Shown: positions 12,461 to 25,795, numbered from the stretch's first letter. The stretch is DNA of 64,000 bases from Coccinella septempunctata (GCF_907165205.1 NC_058189.1:60633815-60697814), one strand, 5' to 3'. Numbers and translations: made by a program. The notes: generated from the sequence alone by a model not told the origin.

Positions 12461-13582
12461 AATGGAAAGTGATGAGCTGACAATTGAACAATGTAAGTAA
12501 ATATTGGGGCCACTTTTTCATCTTAATTACGAAAATTACGGTTCGAATATGTAACGAATAATTAGACTTTTATTGATATCGATGATATTTATGGACAATT
12601 AGGTATGGCATTGAAAAAGTGATCCCAACAAACCAACAATTGATATTCATTCAGTCAGATGTATTGAATATATCAGTTAAGAATGAATTAAGTTTACAAT
12701 TTAACCCAAATGCCTACTGAGAAGATCTATAGGTTCCTAAGAAATGCAAATTTTTGTGAGAATTCATTTTGCTCAGTCGATGTGGATGAATTTTTTGGAA
12801 ATAATTCCACATTTTAATCCTTATAATTTATAATAGTTCCTTACTCATATTCTGGAATTTCTGACAATCGAAAAATCTTGAATATTAATCTAATTAGTAA
12901 TGGAACACAAAAGGTAAATATTTTTCTGGTTTTCCCCGAATACAGCAAAGGATTACAAATCTGAATCAGAAAAGAATAAGTTAGGAAAAAGCTCTTATAT
13001 CCGCAGGGATTGAAACCTCTGACCTACATTTGAATTTCGATCCTTAATAGCAAAAGGAAAGTTGAAAACTTCATTACTCGAAAACCACTGAAAGTGAAAC
13101 TTTTGAAATTATTTACAGAAAAGGGCATAAGTCTGGAATTAAATTAATATTTCTTCAACTAATAACATAAAACGCTGAAACCCGACAATTGATTTTCAAT
13201 TATTCTCATTTTCTAACAATGAAATCGAGTGTTTCTCTTCTACCTCGTAGCTGAAGCCCATTCAACGATTTTCAAATGGAAACATGTGTGGTGTCATTGG
13301 AAAGCACACGGAAAATGACATCCCAACATAATCTTTGTCTTCTATTTAATTTGTGGTTATCAGAAGAAACACAAGAGTCTCTTGGAAATAAAATAAAAAA
13401 AAGGTTCTCGACCAATAACTTTTCAAAATATGGGGGTTGGGGTTGTAACATTAAGGGTTGAAGCGGTATGGTTTTGAATTTGATCTTAGAAGTTGTGCCG
13501 TTCTACAAAAAGCTACTGTTTAGGTTTTTGATGGCCCACCCTGTGGTACTTCATTTTAAAAAGATTACATTTGAAGAATGTA
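12461..13582. other. No gene seen
   Basis: AT-rich DNA. A lone CACCCTGT near 13540 is the remnant of a MITE end. No coding motif was seen. Confidence 0.4.
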
Positions 13583-14217
13583 CAGGGTGGGCAAAATTCC
13601 TTGTCTATTGAGGGAACCTCGAGAACTATAAGCAGAGCCAGAAGAAAACTGATGACACATTTCTAAGCTCTTTTTCACAGAAACAAAGATAGGTGAAAAC
13701 CGTAGTCTTCTACGGTTCTTCGTTTTTGAGTTATTAGCAAAAATGAGATTTTGAGGAAATCGAAAAATTCTGGTAATTTTTTTGTCTTTGAAGTTACAGA
13801 TCTGAAACTTGAACCTTCTACAGGCACTTTTTGACGTTGAATCCACTGACGAGCTCAAAATATTTTTTCATTTCGAATCATTAGGCGAATATTCCTTTTT
13901 TTAAATGCAGATTTTTATTGAATTCGTTATTTTTGAATTGGAAAAAAATCTTTTGTCAGTAGATTCCACGTATAAAAGTGCCTAAGAAGGTTCAAGTTTC
14001 AAATCTGTAACTTCAAAGACAAAAAAGTTATGAGAGCTTTTCGAAATCGTCAAAATCTCATTTTTTGCTTATAACTCAAAAACGAAGAATCGTATGAGGC
14101 TACGGTTTTCACCATTCTTTGTTTCTCTGAAAAAGAGCTAGGAAATGTGTCATCCGTTTTCTTCTTGCTCTTATAATTCTAAAGATCCCCTCAGTAGACA
14201 AAATTTTGGCCACCCTG
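13583..14217. mobile_element. Fold-back MITE, family B (full copy)
   Basis: The ends CAGGGTGGGCAAAATT and AATTTTGGCCACCCTG are flanked by TA on both sides. The arms pair over more than 150 bp, including a TGTGTCATC/GATGACACA pair. No coding capacity was found. A second, partial unit follows directly (14220-14713). Confidence 0.8.
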
Positions 14218-14219
14218 TA

Positions 14220-14713
14220 CCCAATTTGGTGCCCTTGCTAAAGTTTTACTCTTGAAAGACGAACATATTTTACATAATTTTGAATTATCCCAAGTCCTTT
14301 CAATTTTATCAACGAGAAAGTTTAGTTCAAAATTTTTGACACCCTATATATATCACAGGTGTTCTCCTGCATTTTTTCGCGTCTTCACTGAACACTTTGT
14401 AGATGATTCTGATCCTGGTGCAAAAAATTGTTTATTCCCAACAATTCCTGAAATATATTTATTCAATTATCGACCTGACAAATTTTTCATAACCTTGTAT
14501 CTACGAAAAATTTTCTTTGGAAACTAATGACTTTTCGAAATCGTCAAAATCTCACTTTTTGCCAATAACTCAAAAATGAAGATAAGTAGGAGCCTATGGT
14601 TTTCACCATTCTTTGTTTCTCTGAAAAAGAGCTTTGAAATGTGTCATCCGTTTTCTTCTATCTCATATAGTTCTCGAGATCCCCTCAGTAGGCAGCGAAT
14701 TTTGGCCACCCTG
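14220..14713. mobile_element. Family B repeat, second unit
   Basis: The segment ends in GGCCACCCTG beside TA and repeats the right arm of the preceding element. Its left part is the same segment found at 10125-10420. It is probably an earlier element into which, or beside which, the 13583 copy inserted. Confidence 0.6.
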
Positions 14714-14715
14714 TA

Positions 14716-15558
14716 TGTCTCAGCGGAAGATGACAGTTAAGATTGTGTGAAATTGGCGGATAACATGTCACGAAAAAATTTCACGGTTTAGATAACCTTT
14801 CAACGGCATATTATTGTTGTCCCAAAGTATTGACTGAGAAGTAAAAGATTCGCTTCTGATATAAACATAAAATTCGTATGTTACGACCAGGGTGGACCTC
14901 ATTGACCCTTTATCAGGTTGGGGGTAGTAAATTACTTGATATATTTGCCGGGTAGTAAACATTTTTACGATTATCTAACAATTTTTTCTCCCATCCTTAA
15001 CATTGGGATCAGCTACCAAGTTCGGTTGGTTTATTATCGGAAATAACAAACCAAAGAAAAACAGACTCATCATCACGTTAGGGTGGATTATTATAACGAA
15101 ACCAACCGCAGATTAATTACTTCCGCAGGATAATTAGGTTATATTTCCGCCATTGATCAGTCTACAACTGGCATGGGTGCATAATCCTTTCAACTAATTC
15201 AGTGACTGGGCATTATTCGGGCAAACTTCAGAAGGCTCCGAATTTTGGCGATGAATCGAATCAGCGAACCGGAAAATTGGGTTTTATATTTTCCATTTTC
15301 CGCGTTCAAAACGTGAATCCGCTTGGTAGAAGCGGTAGAAAGGGCAGAGATTTCCAAACCGGTTGGTTTTTGATATTAAGCTCCGATTCATTTTCATATT
15401 GACCTCCTTGGTGTAAGCTGAGATTTTAGGGCTTTTCGAAGATAAAACGCTACGAACTTGTTCAACCCTTTCAGCGCATTAATTTTCTCTAAATTCGCCA
15501 CCTTCTGAGGACAAATACTACTAGAATATATTTCGATTTGAAAAATCTATAGGTAATA
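14716..15558. other. No gene seen
   Basis: Mixed-composition DNA between two MITEs. Short ORFs at 14768-14962 (-) and 15202-15402 (+) show no motif. Confidence 0.4.
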
Positions 15559-15560
15559 TA

Positions 15561-16300
15561 CAGGGTGTTTCCAAATTAGACGTGAACCTTGGAGGAGGTG
15601 TAAGTATCACTCATTTACTGTCGTTTGGGCCATATTTATTGATAACCAAAAATCAACAGTATCCGAGATATTTGAGCTCTTGTGTTTTTCAAAAAATTCC
15701 TCACCTTACTTCATTTTTCGTCAATTTTTTCCACGTTGACCAAGTTTGATTATAATTTTGGATTATTTTCATCAGAAAAAGATATGATACGTATGAAAAA
15801 AGCAAAACTATCCAGTATTAGATGTTGAAAAAGAGTATGATTTAAAAGTTGGTTTATAAAAAAATCTGCTGAAACGAAAATAGTGACTGCATTCTAACGA
15901 AAACTTTTTTAGGGAGTGAAGAAGGAATTTGGCTAGTTTTTAAAATAATTTTTGTATACATGAATTGTTGATTTCGAAAGTTGCAGGCAAATTGATATTA
16001 GAAATTTATATTTTTTTTCTTCATATACCAAATTTTAAATCATAGTAATTATTTTTCAACATCTAATACAGGATAGTTTTGTTTTTTTTATACGTATCAT
16101 ATCTTTTTCTGGTGAAAATAATCCAATCATTGACAATTGACGAAAAATTAAGTAAGGTGAGAAATTTTTTGAAAAACACAAGACCTCAAATATCTCGGAA
16201 ACTGTTGATTTTTGGTTATCAATAAGTATGGCTCAAGCGACAGCAAATGAGTGATACTAACACCTACTCCAAGGTTCACGTCTAATTTGGAAACACCCTG
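15561..16300. mobile_element. Fold-back MITE, family C (full copy)
   Basis: The left end CAGGGTGTTTCCAAATTAGA is matched by its complement at the right end, with TA on each flank. The arms pair for about 200 bp, with few mismatches. The 740-bp length and absence of coding sequence fit a non-autonomous Tc1/mariner-type element. Confidence 0.88.
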
Positions 16301-16538
16301 TATAATTTTTCGTTTTTCTTTACTTTTTTTTGAATCAAATTGAGCCCGAAACAATCGTTCAGAAGTTCGGTAATTTGATGGAATTCTGTCTTTTTTTATT
16401 ACCCTCTCGCTCCCTTAGAATGTCTGCTCAATTTTATTTCCCTCAGTTTTCATGTGCCTAGGAAAAAAATTAAAAATTGCTTTTCAGGTGCTATACTCAG
16501 GGAGCCTGTATTCAAGCAGGGGCTGCTGAAAAAAAACA

Positions 16539-17203
16539 CAGGGTGAGTCTTTGACTCTCACAAATATTTCAACAGTAGATTCTTAAGGTCCAAAGAAACA
16601 CCTTTTTCCCTTACCATTTTTTCCTATGCTACAGGCCCATGAAAACCATAAAAAAATTTTATGTTTAGTTCTATCTCACAAATGGTTTTATCGAATACAA
16701 TGAATTTCGGAATATAGTTTTTCATTTATTTGATTAATCTTTTTCGAACACAAGATATCACTTACGTCTTTCAGTTTACTCATGACCATTACGTACCATA
16801 AAAATACCAAATATTTAAGGAACCCAACTCTTGAACCTAAGTTGGTCGCTATCGAATGAATATTTGAACATTTTGTAAAATAAAAGTATTCTTCATATTT
16901 TCTCGTTTCGAGTAATTTGATGTTCAAAAATGAAAAATATCTGTGAAATTCGGAAAATTCTGTACTTTGAGCGAATGCAACTCTCTTTAAAAGATCCACA
17001 GATGTACTCGTATAGTGTCATAGATTTAGCTAGCTACTCTGAAAGTAATTTTGTATTTCTAGGGGTGGCCCAGCTCATTATGAAACTTAAAATGGCTACA
17101 TCTTTCATCAGGGCCGAATCGGAAAAAATAGTTCAGGAAAAAAGTGTTTCTTTTGACCTCAAGAATCTGTTAAAATATTTGTACAAGTCAAAGACTCAAC
17201 CTG
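16539..17203. mobile_element. Fold-back MITE, family E (copy 1)
   Basis: The left end CAGGGTGAGTCTTTGACTC pairs with a right end reading GAGTCTTTGACTTG on the complement. Inner arms share the TTGAGGTCAAAAGAAACAC-type block. This is the most repeated family here, with further copies near 23035, 24227, 31616, 32640 and 41698. Confidence 0.8.
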
Positions 17204-17782
17204 TATAGTTGAAGGACCCAAAAACTATTTCTTGACAAGGAATCACCAATTTTCTTTAGCAACTATTCATTTAGACCGTTAATCGAAGTATTAGTTAGTA
17301 TTAGAAAATACTTCAACCGACGTTTACACCCAGTATATTTACCTTTGCCATAAATAATATTTGCGCCTTCGCCATTTTGCAACGAACATGCTAGAAGGTT
17401 GAACCTAAATTTTATCCTCCTGGATAACATAATTCAATATTCTTTTCCGACCACCACCTTAGCATAAACGTAGCAAAAAAAACTCGATATAAATTCATGT
17501 TTTTAGGAGTTTTCGTATCCTTGTACATTACGCAGAGTCCCAACTTTTATAGCTCAGAGTGTATAGGAACAACTTCGGTAAACTCAATTTTCCTGATAAT
17601 CCCGCCATTTATGCATTTACGCTCTTGGATCGGAGATGGGTTTGAGGGATGATATGCGGAGAATCACGCTCTTTTCAAGAAGTTAAGCTCCTCCAAAATA
17701 TAACAGAGAACAGCAGGTTGTCCAAGATCTATAATTGCAGACTTTGATCGTCTCAAGCATTCTACTCTCCTAGACATACTTT

Positions 17783-17884
17783 CGATGAGCGATGAGACAA
17801 TTTATGAAATTTTGGGACGAATTGGTCCAAGGATCGAACAAAGCGTTAGAAAGTGGATCCAGATTGTTAATAGGTTGTTCTAGG
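17783..17884 (+). pseudogene. PIF/Harbinger-like transposase N-terminal relic (weak)
   Basis: One frame reads L-S-M-S-D-E-T-I-Y-E-I-L followed by G-R-I-G-P-R-I-E before a stop. This resembles the segment early in HARBI1-like nucleases (xxxTFxxLLxxIGPRI). No DDE residues follow. The match is by eye over about 30 residues only. Confidence 0.4.
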
Positions 17885-18117
17885 GAGGACAGTTGCCTAG
17901 GCATATCTGCCTAGACATGCTCCATGTAATTCATGTCTAGAGAGCCAGCTGGTCACATGAAAATTTTGAGAAATGAAAACGTACTGCTTCTCGCCGTAAA
18001 GTGCAATAAGTCGTACATAAAATATTTTTTATAACGGTCTTTATAACTATAAGCATTAAACGATATTACATTATTCATGTATTATTTTTTATTCAGGGGA
18101 CCAGCATTTATTGAATA

Positions 18118-19409
18118 CGAGGATATATTGAAAAATTCTTAGCATACTATAGAACCAAGCAAAATTTCAATGTCAAAATATTTTATTACTCAACATATTC
18201 TCCTCTTAATTGGATACATTTATTATAGCGAAACTGCAACGTCAACCTTTCAAACAAAATGTTTCTTCTTGCTCTGCAAACCAGACCTCCACAGCTTTTA
18301 TTACCTCCTCGTTGGAAGAAAATTTACGACCTCTCAAATTTTTTTTCAGTTGAGAAAAAAGATGATAGTCGGATGGAGCCAAATCTGGTGATTAAGGGGG
18401 CTAGTAATTCAAACCATAAATCACGAATTTTTTGTATGACAACATGAGATTTGTGTGCAGGGGCGTTGTCCTGCAAAAACAAAACACCTTTGGATAGCTT
18501 TCCGCATCTTTTTTCCGCATCTTTTCTCTTTAATTTTTTCTCGTGGAATGGTCAGTAATGTCGAATAGTAATCTCCGGTTATTGTTCTACCCTTATCCAA
18601 AAATTCAATCATGATTACTCCATGGCAGTCCCAAAAAACTGAAGTAAGAACTTTTCCAGTAGATTTTTGGACACGAAACTCCTTAGGTCTTGGAGAACCA
18701 GAGTGTCGCCATTCCATCGATTGTTGCTTTGTTTCTGGACCGTATAAATGTACCCAAGTTTCATCCATAGTAACAATTCGGTTTAAGAAGTCTACGTCGT
18801 TTTCAAATCGAGCACAGATCGAACGAGATGCTTCTACCCTTGCACGCTTTTGGTCCACATTCAAACATTTGGGAATCCATTTTGCAGCAATTTTTTTCAT
18901 ATCTAAATTGACGTGAACTATATGATGAACGCCTTCGTGGGAAATATTCAGTGCTTCAGATATCCGTTTTAGCCCAATTCGACGGTTTGATAAAATCATG
19001 TCATGGACTGCATCGATATTTTCGGGGACTGACACAGAAACTTGCCTTTCCGATCGGTCATCATCTTCAATGGAAAATTGACCTCTTTTGAAGCTTGCAG
19101 TCCAATTTTTCACGGTCGCATACAAAGGACATTGATCACCAAGGGTATTAAGCATATCTTCTTAAATCTGCTTACCTCCTAACCCTTTTAAATACAGGTA
19201 CTTGATGATGGCTCGATACTTCAATTTTTCGATTTTCACAATTTTGGTGGACATCTTTCTTTCAATTTATTGCGTAACTCTGGTTTATTTTTTTGACCTC
19301 AAACTTCACACTGACACTTCTAATGAGTTAATGTTCGTTGCTATGGTAACGCAATATTTTTTTTATGCGTGGAACTGGTCTAGGCTAACTAGATATCAAT
19401 ACATCCTCG
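18118..19409 (-). mobile_element. Mariner element, copy 1
   Basis: The terminal repeat CGAGGATATATTG at the left is matched by a less similar CGAGGATGTATTGATATC on the complement at the right. TA flanks both ends. The 1292-bp length is typical of mariner. It carries a decayed transposase on the minus strand. Confidence 0.9.
18186..19254 (-). pseudogene. Mariner transposase (DD34D type), inactivated
   Basis: The frame starts M-S-T-K-I-V-K at 19254 and hits a stop within the first 40 codons. The longest open part is 18421-19155. It includes a helix-turn-helix region, the WVH-type first Asp motif (T-M-D-E-T-W-V-H), and the end block N-K-C-I-Q-L-R-G-E-Y-V-E. The region that should hold the second Asp (QDNAPAH in the second copy) is frameshifted here. 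The SPDLAPSDY-type third Asp block is readable in another frame near 18390. It is non-functional. Confidence 0.88.
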
Positions 19410-19412
19410 TAT

Positions 19413-20115
19413 ATTTTTTCACATATTAGTTTGTCGTAACATCAATAACTTTTCATGTATAGGCAATAGAGGCATGTCAGTTTTCGTATTCATAAGACTG
19501 ACATTAGATCAAGTTTTTTACTCTTTTTTTCAAGGTTTTTTCGTTTCGTGTCATTTTTCCTCTGTCACAAAAAACTCAAGTTTCCCGATAATATGCAATA
19601 TACTAAGTTAGTTGAATGTGGAATGATATTGAAAAAATTTTCATCATATTCTTATTTAGAAATTGCTACTTATCTAATTCACTATAAAGAAGTTGCAAAT
19701 TCCAATCATTCTCTGGCCATTAACAAAATGAAAGATTCTTTCTAATGGAAGACTGAACATCCGCTGTGTTCATTTAAGAATATCAATTTAAAATACGCCA
19801 CTCGAAGACAAAAACGAAATGCACGCCACAAGAAATTGATAAAAGTTCTCGAGAGCTCGCAAGAAACAGACATTCGCCTTTAATTTATCAATTCAAGAAG
19901 TTGTTTCCAAGGAGCGTTCATTATTCAAGAATCGTTGACATCGAGGATCGTAGAGTGAAGAGGTTGATTTCGCTTTCACCCTCGAATGCGAATGTAAACT
20001 TTGATTGGAAATTCGTAAGGTGATATCTGACTGTAGAACGTCGCGGAATATTAAAGCATACGTCGAAATATTGATTGCTAACGAATTAATTTTTTCTGGA
20101 AGAACGCGTGAAATA
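19413..20115. other. No gene seen
   Basis: Spacer between the mariner and a Tc1-like element. The last ~100 bp may be a degenerate unit of the ~174-bp satellite, which continues on the far side of the Tc1-like insertion. Confidence 0.35.
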
Positions 20116-20117
20116 TA

Positions 20118-21616
20118 CACTGCGCAAAAAAATTAACGCACATTATGGAAATCTCAAATTTGTTCTACAACTGAAGGTGTTCTCAATGATAATTATTTTT
20201 ATCAGAATTATGCATGCATATGTTATACACTTTCAACGGTTTTCTTCAATACAGATGTTTTTTCCCAGCAGGAATAAAAAAAAGATGATATTATCAGATT
20301 TTGAATGTATTGGCTCTATTCTAAAATCAGTTGTTCTCGATCAATTCTAGTGGTCAATAGTTTTTCTTTCGTTTGATTTTCTACACTCGATCGCTATGAA
20401 ACGCGAAACACGCAATTTGACCCAAGAGGAATGTGCCCAAGCGGTAGTTTTGCGAGAAGAAGGGTGGACATACACAAGAATTGAAGAAAGGTTTGGAGTT
20501 TCCCATACAAGTGTGTCCAGAATGTTGTAGCGATTCAGGGAGACAGGTATGAATGTCCGAAGACCAGGACAGGGTAGACCACGGGTAACAACTGCCATTC
20601 AAGAACGTTACTTGAGAGTTTCTTCGTTGAGACAACGGTTTGCAACCGCTCGCCTCCTTCAAATTAAGCTTGAGCAAACTCATGAGGTGCAAATTAGCAC
20701 TCAGACAATAAGAAATCGCCTCAGAGAATATGATTTAAGGCCTCGTGTCGCGGCAAGAGGCCCAGCTCTTACCCCAGCCCATCGAAGGGCGCGTTTGGAT
20801 TTTGCAAGAGAGCATATCCATTGGGAAGAGGCCGATCGGGAAAGAGTTCTCTTCACCGATGAGTCTAGATTCTGCCTCTACCATTGTGATCGACGTTCCT
20901 TTGTATACAGACGTCCACATGAAAGATATGCTCAGTGCAATTTCCTGAATACTACTGGTTTCGGGGGAGGATCGATTATGGTATGGGGTGGAATATCTTT
21001 GACTGCTCGCACAGACCTAGTAGTAGTTGATAATGGAGCTATGAATGCTGATAAGTATATAAGGAACATTCTTGAAGAGCATGTAATGCCATTTGACCCA
21101 TACATTGGTGAAAATTTCATTTTTATGGACGATAATGCCAGACTCCATCGTGCGCTTATCGTTCAGGGGTACCTTGAAGAGGTTGAAGTCTCTAGAATGG
21201 AATGGCCAGCAAGAAGTCCAGATCTCAATCCGATTGAGCAGGTTTGGGACAACCTCAATAGAAGGCTGAGAAGTTCAGACTTAGGAATCCAACTCGGAGG
21301 GGAGGATTAGATCAGAACATTTTAAGATCACTCATTTTGAGTATGAACCGTCGTTGCCGAGCTGTAATTAACGCAAGGGGTGGAAATACCAAGTATTAAA
21401 TCACTTATCAGCATTTCAGTATTTTGAAAATTGTTCATGTCTCTTCTTTCACATAAGATTCGGTGAAATCCTGAATTTTTCTTCCATTTAATATGTGTCT
21501 TGTTTCGTTCAAAACCTTCCCGAGAGAACATAAAAAATAAGTTATAAAGTCAATGTAGAGTTAACTTTCATTAAAATTGAGATTTTCAGAATGTGCGTTA
21601 ATTTTTTTGCGCAGTG
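20118..21616 (+). mobile_element. Tc1-like transposon, nearly complete
   Basis: The terminal inverted repeats begin CACTGCGCAAAAAAATTAAC and pair over about 27 bp. TA is duplicated on both flanks. The 1499-bp element carries one transposase gene on the plus strand that is broken by only one stop and one frameshift. This suggests a fairly young insertion. Its right side abuts the ~174-bp satellite. Confidence 0.92.
20396..21399 (+). pseudogene. Tc1-like transposase (DD34E), one nonsense codon and one frameshift
   Basis: The start M-K-R-E-T-R opens a helix-turn-helix DNA-binding region. An in-frame TAG at 20528-20530 interrupts it after 44 codons. The rest is open to 21310: L-F-T-D-E-S-R-F carries the first Asp, M-D-D-N-A-R-L-H the second, and S-P-D-L-N-P-I-E the Glu, at DD34E spacing. 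Near 21290 a frameshift displaces the C-terminus. The normal family ending (M-N-R-R-C-R then N-A-R-G-G) can be read in another frame to 21399. Confidence 0.9.
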
Positions 21617-21618
21617 TA

Positions 21619-22070
21619 TGAGGTCACTTACAGATTCGTCAAGATCAAACGGTTGCATCGAAGTCGATGAAATTTTGATATTTATTACTAGAAGAGCTGC
21701 TTGTTCAGAATATGTATTACTTTTAGCTCTGCGATGATTTTTCTCAGCGATACACGTGTCGGAATTTGACCTTGGAAAAATTACGAAAAAGATGGCGTCA
21801 CTTAAAAATGCGTCAAGACCAAACGATTGCACCGAAGTCGATGAAATTTCGATATTTACTACCAGAAGAGCTGCTTCTTCAGAATATGTATCACTTTTAG
21901 CTCTGCGAAGATTTTTCTGGTCGATACGCTTCGAAAAATTACGAAAAAGATGGGGTCACTTAAAAATATTATACGTCAAGACCAATCTGTTACACTGAAG
22001 TCGATAAGTTTTCGAGATTCATTACTAGAAGAGCTGCTCTTTCAATATATGTATCATTTTCAGTGATATT
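21619..22070. repeat. ~174-bp satellite, block 1
   Basis: The landmark GAAGTCGAT recurs at 21660, 21834 and 21997, giving spacings of 174 and 163 bp. Each unit also carries a CAGAATATGTAT(C/T)AC segment. On the complement, the units match those at 52.7-53.4 kb. ORFs in this block are repeat sequence, not genes. Confidence 0.75.
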
Positions 22071-22481
22071 CTTTTTATAACTCAAGTGAAAATGAAAAAT
22101 TTGATCCCATTGTACTTATTTATCGTCGTGCGTATCCAGATATGTGGATTAAATATAAATATCTGGCAGAACGAAAGGAGAAACTCCTCACACATAGAAT
22201 GATCTGACGACAAGCTATAATCAACGCATCCGTGATAATGTTTTTGAACTTGAAAAATTTGGCACACTTAAAAAAACATCGGAAGCCGGTTTCTACGTTG
22301 TGTTTTCTGGTGAGAGTGTGCTCGGTTCTGAGGTGATTCTCGACATTTTTTGGATTATTGGATTCAGTGTCATGAAGGATGGAAGAGGAAGGACATGGTT
22401 CATTTATTGGTAAAGAACTCATACATATTAAAAAGTACTGAATTGAAGTAATCAATTCTTGAAGTGAATATTCACATTATA

Positions 22482-23030
22482 TAGGGAGTCCCAAAACTAG
22501 TGAATCAAACGTCACACCACGATAGAGTAGATCAAATACTATCGAATGACACCAACATCAGTTGAGCCAAAAATGTACCGTTTCTGAAAAAAATTTAACC
22601 TAAAGTTGCCGATTTTCGAACTATTTTTTCAATGACAAGGCCAATTTGTGTTTAAGGATAGCGTTTTTTCTCTCATATTATCACCCCTATAGAGGGGGTT
22701 TATTCCGAGTAATAAAAATCGTGTAGAAAAAACAATTGTTTTAATTTACATTTACTTAAGTTATCGATTAACTACTTAAAATAATTTCAATTAGGGGAGA
22801 TAAAACAATAATCTTAGTTCAATGTAATTTAAAATCGATATCCTTTTTCACAAACTGGCACTGTGATTGAGAAAAATAGTTCGAAAATCGGCAACTTTAG
22901 GTATTTTAATGAAATTCGGATTATTTTGGAAACGGTACATTTTCGTTGAACTAATGTTGGTGTCATTCGATAATATTTGGTCTACTCTATCGTGGTGTGA
23001 CGTTTGATTCACTAGTTTTGGGATACCCTG
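22482..23030. mobile_element. Fold-back MITE, family D
   Basis: The ends read TAGGGAGTCCCAAAACTAGT and, on the complement, CAGGGTATCCCAAAACTAGT. The arms pair for about 170 bp, through a block describing ATGACACCAACAT and its complement. TA flanks both ends. The next element starts four bases further on. Confidence 0.85.
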
Positions 23031-23034
23031 TATA

Positions 23035-23577
23035 CAGGATGAGTCTTCGACTCGTACAACGATTTTAACACTAGCTTCTTGAGGTCAAAAGAAACACTTT
23101 TTTCCTATACCATTTTTTAAATTCAGTCGAAGTACCCATGTTTTTCGAATTTTACAGATATTTTTTTATTTATAACATCAAATTACTCGAAATGAAAGGA
23201 ATACTTTCATTTTACAAAACGTTCAAATATTCATAAGATAGCTTTCAACTTAGTTTCAAGAGTTGGGTTCTTTAAATTTGTAGGATTTTATGGTACGTAA
23301 TGGTCCTAATGAGAAAACTGGAGTACTTGGGTGATATCTTGTGTTCGAAAAAGATTAATCAAATAAATGAAAACGTATATTCCGAAATTCAATTCATTCT
23401 ATTAAACCGTTTGTGAGATAGAACTAAAAGTTCTTAGTTTTTTGGTTTTATGGTTTTTCAACAGCCTGTATCTTTTGATCCGAGCCAACCCAACAAAAAT
23501 GGTAAAGGAAAGAAGTGTTTCTTTCGACCTCAAAAATCTAATGTAGAAATATTTGTACGAATCAAAGACTCACCCAG
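23035..23577. mobile_element. Family E MITE, copy 2
   Basis: The left end is CAGGATGAGTCTTCGACTC. The right arm ends AAAGACTCACCCAG beside TA. It is inserted immediately next to the family D element, with only TATA between them. Confidence 0.75.
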
Positions 23578-23907
23578 TATAACAAAAAATTTCATGCTAT
23601 CAAATATGTATAGCCAAATACGTGTAGTAACTTTGAACTTTGAAGTGAAAACAATTTAATTCAGCCAATGAGAGTGAAAGAACAATTTGTTCATTTCTGG
23701 ATCTGAGCTCTTAATTAACATAAAACAAATTCAATAAAGTGTGATCTCCAAAATTCAAGAAAATGCTGAAAATGAAGTACTTTCATATTATCGAGTGAAA
23801 CTCAACAGCCATTATAATAAAATCTATCTCTGTATATTGCTTCGAATATTCTAAACATAAGAATTAGTTGCCCTTGTCAAAAAATTGATTGTTGGATGTA
23901 GGTGATA
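23578..23907. other. No gene seen
   Basis: Short AT-rich spacer before the inverted duplication. No motif was recognised. Confidence 0.35.
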
Positions 23908-24841
23908 AACTTCTTGCCCTTGTCAGATTAACTTACGTCTTACAGGATGCATGTCTACCTGATATAAATACTGATTCAAGCTGATTAAACTAACGGGCTT
24001 GAAATACCTAAACATAATTAATCTAATTCGATTATTTATTTAATTAATCCTGAAATATTCCCTTTGACACCAGTGGATAATCGTGAAAGAAAAAATTCGT
24101 CGACTTTTCTCGATAAGTAGCTACTGGAAATTAATCGATGAAATTTGATACAAATTTCGACTTTCATCAGACAAATATCCTTTTTACCTATAACCTAGAG
24201 GCAATTCAAACTGAATTTGAACTATACAAGGTGTGTTTTTGACACGTACAAATATTTTATAATATTTTATTCTTGAGGTCAAAAGAATCACTTTATTCTT
24301 CACTTTTTTTTTCCGAATCAGCTCGGTTTAAAAGATGCAGGCTGCTGCTTTTCTCATTATGACCATTATGTACCATAAAAATACCAAATATTCAAAGAAC
24401 CCAACTCTTGAAACTAAGTTGGGCGCTATCTCTGATGAATATTTGAACGTTTTGTTGAATAAAGATATTCCTTATATTTTCTCGTATAATGCGCCGTTTT
24501 CGAGTAATTTGAAGTTCAAAAATTAAAAAGTATCTGGAAATTTGAAAAATCGGGTACTTTGGCTGAATACAACTCTGTTTAAAAGATCCACAGATCATGG
24601 ACCTATAATACCAAGTTAGTATTATACATCTATGCCACAGATGTGTAGTGTCACAGATTGAGCTGGATATTCTGAAGGCAATTTTGTTCTTCCAGGGGTG
24701 GCACAGCGCATTATGAAAATTCAAAATGGCTATATCTTTTTATCAGGGCCGAATCGGAAAAAATTGTATAGGAAAAAAGTGTTTCTTTTGACCTCATGAA
24801 TCTACTGTTGAAACATTTGTACAAGACAAAGACTCACCATG
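23908..24841. repeat. Arm 1 of an inverted duplication, containing family E MITE copy 3
   Basis: The ~320 bp at 23908-24226 is closely matched, in reverse complement, by 32304-32625. In both places a family E element sits at the same edge (here 24227-24841). The two arms face each other about 6.8 kb apart, with GPCR exon 1 between them. Confidence 0.8.
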
Positions 24842-24935
24842 TATAGTGAGTTTTTTCTTGTAATCTTTCAATTCTTCATCAATGAGTGAAGCCCTTTTAA
24901 ACCTTTATCTTTTTTGCACTATAAACTATAATATA

Positions 24936-25690
24936 CAGGGTGGTCCAGATCGTAACCAAGAAATTTTAACCACGTAGTCTACATCAAAAATAAGCCCTAG
25001 TTTGTCATATAAACATATGTCGAGAAATTCTTCCTCTCCGAGATACGGGGTGTTGAAATCATAGAAAAAAAAATGTTTTTTATTAATAACTTTCACACTG
25101 CTTGAAATATTTTTATGAAATTTGAGACATAGGTTTTGAGCCTCAAGGAGCACTTTTTGCATAATATCATTTCTTTTCTATTCTACCAGTGGCGTCCGTA
25201 CTGCAGCGAGACTGAATATTTTCAGATAAAAAAATGATACGCCACTGGTTTTTCCGACAATAAAAATTACTATCCAAATCCTTATTTAATTTGGACCAAA
25301 GTCGGTCTCCTGACTTTTTGCTGTACGAGACACCGTTTCCGGTTAAAAGAATAAAACACATTCTCATGGATGAAGAAATCGCCAAAATTTGATATGGTAG
25401 GTACATAATAATAATGAGACTATTTTTGCTATATCAAATTTTGGAGATTTCTTCATGCTTGAGAATGTGTTTTATTTTTTTAACCGGAAACGGTGCCTCT
25501 TCCAGCAAAAAGTCAAGAGACTGAAATTTCTCCAAATCAAATAAGGATTTAAATATTAATTTTTATTGTTAGAAAAACCAGTGGCGTATCATTTTTTTAT
25601 CTGAAAATATTCAGACTAGCTGTAGTCCGGACACCACTGGTAGAATACAAAAGAAATGATACCATGCAAAAAGTGTTCCTAATTCAATCG
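24936..25690. mobile_element. Family A MITE, right end truncated
   Basis: The left end and arm match the element at 2655. The right arm can be followed to about 25690, where the outer part is missing. The Kozak-bearing exon of the GPCR begins about 280 bp further on. Confidence 0.75.
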
Positions 25691-25795
25691 TGAAATGTAG
25701 TGGATTCTGAAAAGAATGAATTCGACAACAGCAAATGACGGTTGGATTCACGAAAATGACGCAATCGCCGCTTTCGTACAGTGGCGTATCATAAT

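Noticed and set aside
10130..14527. Nearly identical peptides encoded at 10130-10417 and 14252-14527
   Set aside because: Both lie inside family B repeats. The similarity reflects repeat copies, and the frame is not supported by any motif.
18611..18916. 101-aa ORF (+) at the mariner
   Set aside because: It is the antisense shadow of the mariner transposase on the minus strand.
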